DNA from: Cudoniella acicularis
Lineage: Eukaryota; Ascomycota; Leotiomycetes; Helotiales; Helotiaceae
Length of the DNA stretch: 23,549 bases
Direction: 5' to 3'
NCBI GenBank assembly: GCA_013054445.1
Contig: JAAMPI010000891.1
Coordinates: 1-23,549 of the forward strand
Part shown: one piece after another, positions 1 to 10,364 of the stretch
Position numbering within the stretch: position 1 is the first letter of the stretch
Layout: the number at the start of each line of letters is the position of its first letter
Notes under the pieces: model-generated
Database searches by the model: none
What the model was told of the DNA's origin: nothing
Seen by the model: the letters and a program-made list of their open reading frames with translations, nothing else
Made by a program: the position numbers and the translations under genes

Positions 1-109
1 TGCTAGGGCGACGCCGGAGAAGGGGAGGAGGAGTCGGAGTAGTGAGAGTAGTAGGAGGGGTGNGGGGGAAGATGTGAGGTTGGTGGGAATGAATGAACTG
101 TCTGATCAT
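1..109 (-). CDS. Possible 5' end of a secreted-protein gene, cut by the window edge
   Basis: On the minus strand an ATG at 109-107 opens a short reading frame (M-I-R-Q-F-I-H-S...). The adjacent frame from about 60 down to 1 encodes a Leu-rich hydrophobic run ending S-G-V-A-L-A, which looks like a signal-peptide core with a cleavage site. The two frames meet at the ambiguous base N at 63, beside a G run. If that N is a spurious extra base, one continuous N-terminal signal peptide results. The rest of the gene lies outside the window and no function can be assigned. Chance hydrophobicity of a CT-rich stretch is a real alternative. Confidence 0.3.
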   Translation of the reverse strand, partial: MIRQFIHSHQPHIFPXTPPTTLTTPTPPPLLRRRPS

Positions 110-940
110 GGTTTTATGTGGTTTATGTAATAATATGTACGCATCGAGGATACCATTTAGACGTTTTGAATGTACGAACATTTCGATGCATGTCGGCCCA
201 AAACACTTCAAATTTTTTAGACAGCCACCAACTAAGACAATCCAATTCTTAGAAAGTTAACATAAGACGATAGGCCAATTGAGGTTAAAATTCTCTTTTC
301 CCCAAATAACATCTCACAGAAGTAAAGGCATCTAAAGCCTTTTACACGGGTTTGGCGATACTAAGCCCCCAGTGGCGAAAAGGCTAGACCGTGTTTTCCT
401 CGCATGGCTCTTAACATTTATGTTCTCATAAGTGCGTTTGATTCCGTAAGCTATTCTCCTCATATATGTTAATATTTAAATATTTAAATATTATTTACCA
501 CACACCTAAAGTAATCTAGGGAATAGCAAGATAAGGGGATTTGACAGAAGAAGAGTAAGAGAATATTAAAACGATCGTGGCATCAAATAGCTATCAAAAT
601 ATTTAGTGTTCAGATAGATGGATTTTGCTGCACCTCTAAGGCTTGAGATCTGGCATGAGCTCCAAGGTAGATGGGAGACACTTGTATAACTTTCTATCGC
701 TTTGAGAATCTTCAAATACTCTCGCTCAAGTTTGCGCAAAACAAATTATTGAAAATCACAAAAGGTGGTAGGGGATTCAAAAGGTTACAGCAACTCATCA
801 TCGCTTTCAACTATATCTACACATTCCTCAACTAATATATATACATTAAACACCACCACCTGCCCATCCATCATTGCAGGTGCACCCCCTTCCCCCTCCA
901 TCCTCCAAAATCGTAGTTTTTAAGTTTCTCAGCGAGTAAC
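110..940. other. Intergenic region, AT-rich, no gene seen
   Basis: No open frame with coding character was found in either strand. The stretch is AT-rich and holds the 24-bp palindrome listed separately. It would contain the promoter of the possible minus-strand gene at 1-109 and the 3' flank of the secreted-protein gene that ends at 941. Confidence 0.6.
470..493. repeat. Perfect 24-bp AT palindrome
   Basis: The block is TAATATTTAAAT followed by its reverse complement ATTTAAATATTA. All bases are A or T and the symmetry is perfect over 24 bp. It could extrude as a cruciform or be a chance product of AT richness. No function is claimed. Confidence 0.75.
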
Positions 941-2335
941 TTATGTGTGTCCAACAAGACCAGTTTGAGGGGCGTTATCAGGGTTAATGTTGGTTCCAGT
1001 GAATCCCAAAGCAGTGTTCCACGCATCAGCAGTGCTGCTGTCCCTCGTGCCAAGCGCAGCAATCTGGGTTTGAGCGGCGGCGGCGGCATCCTTCGCAGCT
1101 TGGTTAGCACCGCAGACGTTGGTCAATTGGTCGTGGATTCGGTTGGTGATGATAGATGGGTTAAGAGCTTCCTCTTGTCCCTTGTTGACGAGAGGGTCGA
1201 TGGCTTGGAAGGTGAAGGCGGTTGTGGCGCGGCCGTCGAGTCCGGCTTCGAATTTCATGGTTGGGACGCAGAGACCGAAATCGAGACTGGTGTTGGTGGA
1301 GGCGACAAAGCCGTCGAAGTTTCCGGTGACAGCGTTGGTTACGGCACCGGCTCCGGCGGCTGGAGATGTGCAGAGAAGGGTTGATCCTGAGCCAGTGCAG
1401 GTTCCTGCAGAGGCTGAGGAGGTTGATCCTGTAGAAGCAGAAGCGGTCGCGGTTGCGGCAACGGCTGTGGCATCGGCGGCACTGGCAACGGACGAGGAGG
1501 CCTGTTCTTTGTCAGTTCAAATCTTATATTGGAAATTAGAAATACTCACAGCACGGGTGACAGTCACCAAAGTGGTGGCCCCACCACAAGCAATGACAGC
1601 GGCTGAAGAGGTTACAGCGACCGAAGTCGAGACATCGGCGACAGCGGCAACAGAGGAAGCGGCTCCGGTAGTGGAGTCTGAAGCTGCGGCGCCTCCAAGA
1701 GTTGAGGCGGCAGCCTTAGTTCCGTCGAGAGCAACGGCAGTGAAATTGCTGAAGCCCTGAGCAACCATGACTTGAGCAACACTGAGTCCATCGGCAGTGA
1801 ATGGGGTGATGATTGATTTGTTGGAGTTTGCATTCTCGAGCGTCTCTCCTCCGACAGCAGGATCGATGAGAGGGACAACACCTCGGAGAGCAGCGGTAGT
1901 TGGGAGAGTTGGGTCCGAGCAGATAGAAGGAATGGAAACAACAAAAGGATTGAAGTTCTGTTCGGCAGCTACTAAGCCACGGGCGGCAGCAATAGCGCGG
2001 TCACTGGTTCCAAGCTCAGCGACGATGGAATCGGCTTGAGTGAGTTCTATAGAGAGTCAGTGTGGATATCTTTAGAAAACACGGTTTTACTTACTGCCAC
2101 AAGGGTTGGCAGCGGCGAGAAGAAATTGGATAGAGTTTCCGGCAAGGGTTGCAGCCTGTCCAGAAGTACCAAGATCCGTCAATGCACCAATAGCAGCGAT
2201 GGCTCCATTGCCTTGCTCTTGTCCAAAACTGGAATGGGAAGTCAGCAAATACTCAATGTTACTTTTCGAAAGGATTGCTCACCGAGCATCAACAACTGCC
2301 GCAAGAAGGGCGAGGAGAGCAGTTTGAGTATACAT
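941..2335 (-). CDS. Secreted Ala/Ser/Thr-rich probable cell-surface protein
   Basis: Four exons on the minus strand: 2335-2283, 2228-2095, 2046-1550 and 1501-941, giving about 414 residues. The introns (54, 48 and 48 nt) have GTGAGC/CAG, GTAAGT/TAG and GTGAGT/CAG ends with CTGAC branch points, and all phases join cleanly. The start ATG is followed by a classic signal peptide (MYTQTALLALLAAVVDA). The N-terminal half contains NPCGK, FNPFVVSIPSICSD and GFSNFTA. A low-complexity Ala/Ser/Thr linker follows, then a conserved-looking C-terminal part with FGLCVP, FQAIDPLVNKGQ and NPSIITNRI. Spaced cysteines suggest disulfides. There is no hydrophobic C-terminal tail, so a GPI anchor is unlikely. It resembles uncharacterised fungal cell-wall or surface proteins, and I cannot name a family. 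It is 2.2 kb from the metabolic cluster and need not belong to it. Confidence 0.85.
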
Positions 2336-2600
2336 TTTGTAGAATGTGGTTGATCGAGTGAAAGATTTCAAAATTGACTGTAGTAGTGAAGTAATAGGTA
2401 AAAAGGTCGACCGGCGGGATGCAATAAGTGATAATAATGAGTGTAATGAATAGCAAGTTCACAGAACTGTAATGAATGTAAGAGCGAGCTGAAGAGAACG
2501 AAGAAGGGATGAAGAAGGGAAAATATGACGGGAAACTCTGAGGTTATATACGCCAGCAACAAACTCTGCCTCGGTGTTCGCACAGAACGACACTCGTCAT
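2336..2600 (-). promoter_or_regulatory. Promoter and 5' leader of the secreted surface protein gene
   Basis: Read on the minus strand, a TATATAA sequence lies at 2550-2544, about 210 bp before the ATG. A long pyrimidine-rich leader (TTCCC, TTCTTC, CTCTTC blocks) follows, roughly 2525-2460. TATA plus CT-rich leader is common in strongly expressed fungal genes. The transcription start is inferred and not visible. Confidence 0.45.
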
Positions 2601-4501
2601 TTCGTCAACCTCTCTCGCATCGTCTGAACATTGTTTTGGAAGTCTGGTTGACCAATCTCCCAGGACTCCTTGCTGCTGCAGATCATACAAACTTGGCTGT
2701 TATTAAAATGAAAAACATCAGATGGAGGCTCTAAGCGCGCTATCTAATCATATCTTGGGAAGGGAATCTTGTCTGATCGCTCGCGAACACCTGCCTGGGC
2801 CTAACAATTCATGGTGATGCGTCGCGACTGGAAACCCGAGAAGTTTGATGGACAAAGCGAAGCGACACAGGGGGGGAATCGCATTCGGCCGCCTTGGGTG
2901 AGACGCGCGCTGATTGATGGGAATTTTGTTGAACAGGGATGATGTCGAACCCAAATCCGAAAAATCGGAATGATCTTGAAACCGTTTTGGGCGAGGAGGA
3001 ATCCAACGGTGTTCACCCCCTGCATCGTTGATGGGACATCATGAGAGATACTCATGAACTGTCCGCCTTTTTGAACAGCCTGGGGTCTCGCGAAATAAAA
3101 AATAATTCCTGGAACACAGATGAAAAGACTAATAGTACGGTTGATTTTCCAAATATATCTGCAACTAATAATTTAGTAGCTGAATTAGTAAATCTCTAAA
3201 AGATGCCCAGCGTGCTGCTTTTTTGGGCAACGATGAAATGATGAGACCATGTCACCCACGTGCGGAGATGAGGTCTACAGGCTTCGGCTTCAGCTGCACC
3301 TAAATTCGGCGTCCGGCAACACTCCTTGTAACTTGACCCTAGCCAAGCCCTACCGCACCGCTAAAGTGGGGTAAAGATGAGATTATGGATATCTGATGGG
3401 GAGATTGTCCAATCGCCATCCTCCCCCAAGTTTCATTGGTGGGTCGTGAAGGGTTTGCCGCCGCGCTTGCCGTCAGGAGCAGGTGAGTGCATCTTGACGC
3501 TGGGCGAACGCTTAATGCAGAGCCTTCTTTAATCCGCCAGAGAGGCAGGGAAAATGCTCACAATTGTCTGACAGACTCGCAAGCTCGGAGATCACTCTCT
3601 TATTATAACTATAAGCATTATTAGTATCGAGGTTAGTCATGTGAAAGTCACATGACCTCGCGTCGCATTCGTGCCTGGATCGGAGGCTCCGCCGGCGGGC
3701 CGCCACGCCACCAAGCCATTTACTTGTTTTGGCCCTTATTCCTATTGTCACTTCTTTCTATATCTCATCACACGATTTTCGGACTTTCAACACGCGGGGT
3801 GGGATATCGAAGGGGTTGTGATTGGCTGGCTTGCGTTCCACTGGTATCATTTACCAATCAGTAAAGGCGCCGGGTGGAATTGGGGACTTTGAAGTAAAAA
3901 CGCCGCATTTGGAGTAGGTGTTGGAGTACCTGGGTTTGCAGGAGAAGAGATCAATAAAGAGTTACGGCGTGAGGAAAGTGAGCAGGGGCAAACTGAGTAT
4001 GAGATAGGGGCTGTGGAAAATGTTTAGGAAGTGGATAGTGATAGGCTGGATGGCGTATAAACTAATACAGGAGTTGGATTTCTACTTCTGTGATATATTT
4101 TAGCCATAAGAGAGAAGAGTTCTTAATATTCAAGCTCCTGAGACAGATACCGGTACGTGCGGATGGGGGTTGAAAGACTTATTGAAATTAGCAATAGAAG
4201 AAGGGTACCTAAACTAACAAGGTGTCCATAGAAGTTTGAAGTGAAGAGATCAGGATTATTTAAAAATCTGCAAAACTATGAATAAAGAAAGTTACCGTAT
4301 ATGGTGGCAAAAAAAAGCTCCTCGTCGGGTGCGGCAAAGGGGCCATTCGGAGTTCGCGGAGTTTACGTTGCCCCTGAAAGCTTGACATTTTACCCCGCAG
4401 AAGAAATATTTTTCAAAAGCTGAACAGAACTTTGAGAATGAATCAACGCGATGAACCATTCAAACGTGCTATCTATCAAGGCGGGTACGTATACATCTTA
4501 A
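2601..4501. other. Long intergenic region without a supportable gene
   Basis: Only short open frames (85 codons or fewer) occur here, on both strands. None shows a family motif, a sensible intron structure or a good start context. Local features are a small hairpin ACTAA-TAAT-TTAGT near 3164-3177 and a GC-rich island near 3679-3710. That island has a CGG-N5-CCG inverted motif (3681-3691) overlapping CCGCCGGCGG (3689-3698). An A run lies near 4310. The right end is the 3' flank of NRPS-like reductase 1. Confidence 0.6.
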
Positions 4502-7500
4502 TCAAATCTTATTGAATCCCCATTGTTGCATCCAGTTGCTAACCCAGCCCTTATTCAGTGCCCCGACATGTTGAAGTGTTTTACTGGCTTCCTCCGCCTT
4601 GAATGATGTCAATTTCCGTGGCTCCTTTCCGGTCACACCTCCATAAAAGTCCATCAATTTGATGGCAGGATTGTTCTTTGGGTCGATAGAAGTGCCCGCG
4701 CTTTGGGCTAGGATTTCCACCCATTCCTCGAATGGACAGGTCTGGAGTTGGGCGCTGTTCGGATACATTGTGAGGACCATTGGTGCAAACGTCTTCTCCC
4801 ACGACGCCGTTGTGGGGTTGACGACATGATGCATAAGTGTGCCTCGCTTGCTGGCGCTTTGCGGTGATGTGCATGAGGAGACAAGTATTTCGATCAAAAT
4901 TTTGGAGAGCTTGTCCACCGGAAGCCAGTCTATTCGATCGCGGGACGGAAACGTTGCAGGAAATATGCCCAAGAAGGCGGATGAAATGACAATCTTCGCG
5001 TGAACAAACAAATCAGCAATTGGGCGGATTTACAATTTGGAGAATTAAAAACAAGAGGACTTACCGATGGAATATACTCGTGTCTGTTCCACATTCCCAA
5101 CTTACTCTCTACGGGACCAGCAACAATCCCAACCCTACAGCATGCAGATTGAACCCCGCATCTCTCAGCCGCTTTGTCCAGCAAGCACTCGGAGATGAGC
5201 TTTGACTGGCCGTAACCTGTTTTGCTGGCCGCGCTAAAGTCATATATCGGCCCTTCTGGAATGTCACCTTGGTTGCTCCATCCTCCTACTGCAGCAACAC
5301 TTGATATATATAAGATGAAACTATTGTGGCTAGATTTAAGGGAGAAATCTATAAGGTTGCGGACTCCTCGGATGTATGGCTCAAAGGATCGGAGTGTCCA
5401 ATTGAAGTTTACTGGCCATTGATTATCTAGTATTCTGTTAGTCATTTGCTCGCGCAGAATGAGGGAAGACTCACGGATTATATGTGTCACGTTTCTAAGC
5501 ATATTCTCATAAACCGAAGTCTTGAGCCCAAGTTGTGGCTTGGAAAGGTCCGCCTTGAGGAACTCCACGCGGTCTGGGCTAAGATGGCTCAGACCTCGAC
5601 TAGTACTTAGCTCTTTGTGTTTCTCTGCCGCATTGGAGCTTCGATTCAAACAGAATATGCGAGAGACTTGCTTGTTATTGTAAAGTGATTCAAGCAGGTA
5701 CGATCCAAGTGAACCTGTACTCCCGGTCAAAATTACAACCATATTCTCTGTTGACGGTGACAGAGAAATTTGGCTTGAATGCGGGAGCGTGTCCGTATAA
5801 GTATCAAAAAGTGATTGCATGGTTCTTGATTCCAGGTTTCCAGCATGACTGTTGGAGTTGAGAGTTACCCCTATGGCGGCTTGCTCTTTGTGCCCATTAG
5901 CATGGCCGTTGGTATTGAGGGGCTTTTCTGTTGTAGCATATCCTATGTGACCATTGATTTCAGCATTGATGAGGCCATTGATGTAACCCTTCACGTAGCC
6001 GTCAAAGTAATTGTTGAAACTACCATTGATGAATACCTGAGTTAGACCGTTGTTCGACGGGCGGATTTGACCGTTCGCCTGGCCATTCGTGTATCCGTTC
6101 TCATATCCGTTTGTATTACCATTGGTATGACCGTTTGAACCTCCATTAAAGGCTGTCTTTCGGTATGTGCAATGGAACACAAAAATTGCAAGCTGATTGA
6201 GCGTCGGGTGTGAGTAGAACGCTCGTGGAATAAAGTTTTCTCTGCCGACCTGTTCTAATCCGGCTCTCTTCGCCTCAAATCTCAGCTCTCGGGCCATCTT
6301 GATAACTTGCAAAGAATCGATGCCAGCTCGGAAAAAGTCTTGGTCCGTTTCCAGTTCTTCAATCCCAGCAATCTCAGTGACCAGCCGCGTCAACCATTTC
6401 TCAACGCTGTACTCACTAGCAAAGTCGAGGCTTGGAAGGTTGCGCATTCCAACTTGCTCACTGGCATCTTCCGTAGCTCTGTATACTTCTTTGATGTCTT
6501 TTTCATACAACTGGTAGGTTTTGTATCTTTGGATTTTGCCTTGCCCAAGATAACAGATTGGCTTCTCGGGGTTCGCGAAAAGAATGTGATACTGATCCAG
6601 CTTTCCATGAGCAGGCGCATGTTCATTTGCCTCGGATATGACTGGCAATAGTCTTTCTACCATTTCATGCCTTTCTTTGACTCCCTTCGGAGGGTCTTGT
6701 GTCAAATCAATGAGTGCCGCAGGTTGGAACATTCCTCTTCCGACGATCATCGCGCCCTTGACAAGTGGATCACTCATTAACGTTGCTTCAATCAGTGCGG
6801 GAGCAATCTTCTCTCCATTGCTCAGGACGATGACGTCGTCTTTTCGACAGCGATACTTGTACAAAAAGCTTTTGGAGGGATCTGGATGTCGTGAATAGAG
6901 ATCATTCATTGACCATTCTTGGATATTGGGAAACGTGTTGAAAATTCCTTGGTACAATTCAAGCTTTGAATCTCGTACGAGGAACAATTCGTACAGACCA
7001 TCTACTGTTTCTCGCATCTCAATACCAGAGTGTGTGGGATGCCAGTAGAAGTAAGCCCAATCGTCGATGTTTGGTGATAATCTCTGCAAGCATGCTGTTT
7101 CCGTTGCACCGAGGTTGGAGATGATTCTCGTGTGCTTTGATATAAGGGCCCCTGCTTTTTGCGAGAGAGGTGCTTGAACTTGTGAGCTTTGAGGAACCTG
7201 CAGTATCGGCTAATTAAACTTACCCCCACTTGCAACAACATAGTGAAGTTGGTTGATTCGTTCAAGTGATTCAGGATTGCGACTGAGTTCTTCGTACAGA
7301 GATGGTGCCCCCATTGACGCATCGACACCCGCGTATTTGTGCATCTCGTCTGCATATGCCGAGTTCGGTACTACATGAGGTGCACCATACACCAAGGTTA
7401 CACCCAGCAGTAAAGACCAAGTGATACCAGCATTCAATCCGCTTGTATGGAAAAGTGGCATTGACGTGTAAGCTCTGCTTGATTGCTGGTAAATTTCCGT

Positions 7501-8275
7501 GTTGGGAATGTAACCGTCAACGTGAGGAATGGTTCTCCAGGCCTCGTAGGTGCTCAAGATGCCAACCTTCCAAGTGATGGGTTTAGGTAAGCCGGTTGAC
7601 CCTGTGGTATGTAATACAAGACAAGGATCCATGCACGCCTCTTCAAAGGTCTTCATGTATGGGTACATATCAACAGACGAGCTATCTAATAGTTCTTCAA
7701 GCTCTGGGGCAACGAAGTTGCTCATTGGTCTTTGACTCAAGATATGTTGAACGTGGGTATCTTTTCCGTAGAGAAAAATTTGGCAGTCGACACCTTCTAG
7801 TACGTTCAAGTGGCCTTCCAAATTGTTCCGAGGTGACAGAAACAGCATCTAATTGCATTTAGCATTGAATTCACAAACTCGAAAAAAACAAACCTTGTAG
7901 CCCACTTTGATAGCTGCGAACATGAACAAGAAGTATCTGATATCATCTAGAAATATTTAGACTCAAGGGCTCTAAACAAATTTGCATCATAGACGTACTA
8001 GGGCCCATGTAACATATCGTGTCAAAGTTCTCGGGAACTCCAAGCAAAGATTTCAAGTACCAACTAGTTCTATTAATAGCATTTGCAAAGCATCTGCTCG
8101 AGACATCCACGAAGCCATCTTGTGGATTTGCTGTTTTGGGGTATGAGAAAAGGGGATGGTCAGGAACAGTCACGGCAAGTTCGTCAGGATGAAGATGAAT
8201 GAGGCGGTTAGGCTTTGCAGAAGAAAGTTGGAAAATCTTGGGTATGTTATGAAGAGGTGGTGTTGCTTCAGACAT
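4502..8275 (-). CDS. NRPS-like carboxylic acid reductase 1 (A-T-R)
   Basis: Six exons on the minus strand: 8275-7999, 7946-7894, 7848-7224, 7178-5475, 5426-5065 and 4993-4502, giving about 1170 residues. All phases fit. The order is adenylation, carrier, reductase, with no condensation domain. Adenylation: TTGSTGLPKP (about 191-200), NLGATETA (340-347), RKDDVIVLSNGEK (about 430-441) and the A10 region GKIQRYK with Lys near 533. Carrier: FFRAGIDSLQ, with the phosphopantetheine Ser near 607. Linker 663-748 is Asn-Gly rich. Reductase: NADPH site TGSTGSLG (near 803), HNQWPVNFNW and the YGQSK catalytic Tyr/Lys (958/962). Expected reaction: ATP-dependent activation of a carboxylic acid, thioester formation, then NADPH release as an aldehyde. 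The A4 motif PLFHTSG lacks the FDxS Asp of amino-acid-activating domains, so an aryl or acyl acid is favoured. It shares a promoter region with the O-methyltransferase. The substrate is unknown. Confidence 0.92.
5890..6147 (-). repeat. Asn-Gly repeat linker of NRPS-like reductase 1
   Basis: This segment encodes residues about 663-748, between the carrier and reductase domains. N-G dipeptides recur every few residues (GHTNGNTNGYENGYTNG, then FINGSF, YINGLINAEING, NTNGHANGH). The DNA shows recurring AATGG/AACGG-type units, consistent with growth by replication slippage. A similar linker lies at the same place in NRPS-like reductase 2. Confidence 0.85.
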
Positions 8276-9187
8276 TTTGCGATAGATTTTATTGAGAAGT
8301 GATTGAGAGAAGTGGGCGAAACATAAGACTTTTCTCCATTACTTCAATGTATCACTGGAACTCTGCCCAACAGGCCGGAGGAATCCTAATCCAAGGCCCA
8401 CTCCATGTCACTTCGCTAGTTAGCATTCAGATCACGATTGTGTTGCTGCAGGTTCATGCAAGTTCATTCCTTATCTCATTGATCCGTAAAATATTTTTCT
8501 TGAAATGTGAGTCCGACCCTCCTGGTTTCCAAGTTCAGACATCTCGCCTTGATCAACTCTCCTGGAAATTGAAAGACAAGATTTCTCCTTCTGGATACCT
8601 TGTCCAGGCTCTTATTTATCATTAGTAAGCTGCATAATCCTCCGAAGAACAACCAGTCTTGCATGCATAAGCCTGCATTATCTATTCTAGGCTTCCTATC
8701 TACGTTTTGATTCACGAAACTTCTCCTTTTGGATCGCTATCAATCGGGCGGCTCCTCTCAACGCGGAACGGCCCACACTATAGCGCTAACTGTGACGTGC
8801 AGCCGTTGACGACTTATGATATACGGCAATTACTGCCGCCGAGATCGCATGTGGAGTGATTCCGGGGAATTAGAAACTTATGAATGTCAAAAAGGAGAGG
8901 AAGTTCTTCGACTTTTGCGGGTTGCAGGCAGGATCTACGCAACGAGCAGATTATCTCCAAATAAAGGAATTGTATGCAACAAGGTTTGCGGAGTATTGAG
9001 ACGTAAAGACAAAATAGGTTTCGTTGGCTCTTGGAGAGAAGAGGGGGATTGTAGTGGCGATTTGAATATATAAGTTCCTCATTTCATCTTGACTTTTCAG
9101 AGATTAGGCCTGTCTGCTTCGCAACAAACACCCCTCAATTAATATTAAATATACACACCACTCAACAATTCTCGATATACCGCAAAG
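8276..9187. promoter_or_regulatory. Bidirectional promoter between reductase 1 and the O-methyltransferase
   Basis: This 912-bp gap separates two divergent ATGs (8275 minus, 9188 plus). On the plus strand TATATAA is at 9067-9073, about 115 bp before the methyltransferase ATG, followed by a CAACAAACA/ACACACC-type leader. A perfect inverted repeat lies at 8824-8838 and a weaker one (ATTCC-GG-GGAAT) at 8859-8870. Short open frames inside (108 and 85 codons) have no recognisable motif and are not called. Shared control of both genes is inferred from this arrangement. Confidence 0.55.
8824..8838. promoter_or_regulatory. CGGCA-N5-TGCCG inverted repeat, candidate Zn2Cys6 site
   Basis: CGGCAATTACTGCCG is a perfect 5-bp-arm inverted repeat with CGG/CCG ends spaced by nine bases. 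Dimeric Zn2Cys6 regulators typically bind CGG triplets at fixed spacing. The site sits between the divergent reductase 1 and methyltransferase genes, and a Zn2Cys6 factor is encoded at the other end of the cluster. Binding by that factor is inference. Confidence 0.4.
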
Positions 9188-10079
9188 ATGTTATCCAGCA
9201 TCATCCCCTTCACGGTAATTTTCCCTGCTTCTTCCTTACTTCAAGCAATTTGTTGACTAAGCCCCTTGATTCCAGCCCGAGATTGCTACAGAAGTCAGTA
9301 AATACTGCACTGGTGTCTCGGAAGATCAGTCTGCAGCCCAGAAAGAAGTATGGGACTGGACTTGCTCTCAGTTTCAAGACGCCCACAAAATGTCTTCGCC
9401 ACTTCAAGGCGCCACCATGAAGTTCCTTGCTGAACACCAACGTGCCAAAAGAAGCAAGTAGATGCCTTCTAATTTGAATGAAGTATATCTGACGACTTTA
9501 GTCCTTGAGATCGGATGCTATACCGGCTATAGTGCTCTAGCCTGGTATGAGAGCACTGTCGCTACACAGGCTGAGATTATCACATTGGAGCTTGACCCTA
9601 AGATGATCGCGGCTTCACGTAGGACCTTCGACAAACACGGTCTCAACGACCGGGTCACTCTTATCGAAGGTCCGGCTCAAGAGTCGATCGAGAAACTGAG
9701 TGGCCAATTTGACATCATCTTTGTTGATGCCAACAAAGACGGGTACGAAGGCTATGTGAAAACAGCCCTTGACAACAAATTGTTGTCTCCTACAGGCTTC
9801 ATCATGTGTGACAACGGTCAGTATCTATCTTTCAAGTAGTAGGCTTGTAACTGAACTTGGATTGCAGTATTTGCTCGTGGCATGACCATTTCTCCTGATG
9901 CCAATCCATATCTTGCCGACGGGCCTCGTGCCTACTGGACTGAGTGCGGAAAAGCACTGAGGAAGCTCAACACTTTCCTTAAGAACGATCCCAGAGTTGA
10001 CGTTGTCCTGCTGCCCGTTTATGATGGAGTCTCATTGATCAAATGGAAGACTACGGAATATCTGAAGCTGGTGAATTAG
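9188..10079 (+). CDS. Class I SAM-dependent O-methyltransferase, caffeoyl-CoA/catechol type
   Basis: Four exons: 9188-9214, 9276-9453, 9502-9816 and 9868-10079, giving about 243 residues, normal for the family. The second intron must be read as GC-AG (GCAAGT...TAG); this restores AKRILEIGCYTGYSAL without a stop. SAM motif I is LEIGCYTGYSA (70-80). The metal site is visible as FVDANK (Asp144) and MCDN (Asp172, Asn173), the Asp/Asp-Asn set of cation-dependent OMTs. SSPLQGATMKFL and ADGPRAYW also fit. It should transfer a methyl group from SAM to a hydroxyl, typically a catechol, in the cytosol. It diverges from reductase 1 and probably tailors the same product. Its 3' end is abutted by a MITE-like element. 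The substrate is unknown. Confidence 0.92.
9454..9501 (+). other. Non-canonical GC-AG intron in the O-methyltransferase gene
   Basis: The donor is GCAAGT, the usual GC-type donor consensus, with a CTGAC branch point at about 9489-9493 and a TTTAG acceptor. Using the nearby GTAGAT donor instead leaves the frame wrong and gives a stop within a few codons. The GC donor joins AAA-AGA-A to TC-CTT-GAG and yields the conserved K-R-I-L-E-I-G stretch. Confidence 0.8.
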
Positions 10080-10094
10080 ACAATAAATCCCGTA

Positions 10095-10121
10095 TTACCT
10101 ACGGTAGCAACCATATTGACA
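10095..10121 (+). repeat. Left terminal inverted repeat
   Basis: Begins TTACC-TACGGTAGCA and ends ATATTGACA. It pairs with the repeat at 10791-10817 with six mismatches, at TIR positions 3, 6, 12, 16, 17 and 18. It is preceded by TA. Confidence 0.75.
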
Positions 10122-10319
10122 AAATATTAAAATAAAGTCCATATTTTTATTGAAGTTATTTCCATATATAGTCCATGTTATATTGACTTAAAATGGATTT
10201 ATGAGTCCATAAAGGATTGCAAAATTGTACACTTTTGTGAATATTTGGAGCATATTTTATCTATTATTTGTCCATATTATATAGTTTAATCAATAAAATA
10301 TGGATCCGCTCACCTCTTA

Positions 10320-10340
10320 CCCCCCCCCCCCCCCCCCCCC
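10320..10340. repeat. Poly-C run of 21
   Basis: An uninterrupted run of 21 C residues lies inside the MITE-like element, at the switch from its AT-rich left arm to its GC-richer core. The true length is uncertain because homopolymers are error-prone in assembly. Confidence 0.85.
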
Positions 10341-10364
10341 TTCTTCGTCACTAATTATATCGCG

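Noticed and set aside
947..1760. Long plus-strand frames (145 and 213 codons) over the secreted protein gene
   Set aside because: They are antisense shadows of the Ala/Ser-rich minus-strand exons, which have a signal peptide, consistent introns and cysteine-bearing conserved blocks.
3652..3892. Two overlapping plus-strand frames of 70-73 codons
   Set aside because: Both span a GC-rich non-coding island and contain no domain or splice structure.
4502..8275. Lys2-type aminoadipate reductase
   Set aside because: The A-T-R order is the same, but the A4 motif lacks the amino-binding Asp and the gene lies in an accessory cluster with a second A-T-R enzyme. Lys2 is normally a single-copy housekeeping gene.
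8299..8625. 108-codon plus-strand frame in the bidirectional promoter
   Set aside because: No family motif, no good start context, and it starts 24 bp from the reductase 1 start codon. A chance frame is likelier.
8816..9073. 85-codon plus-strand frame just before the O-methyltransferase
   Set aside because: It overlaps the palindrome and TATA box of the promoter and shows no recognisable domain.
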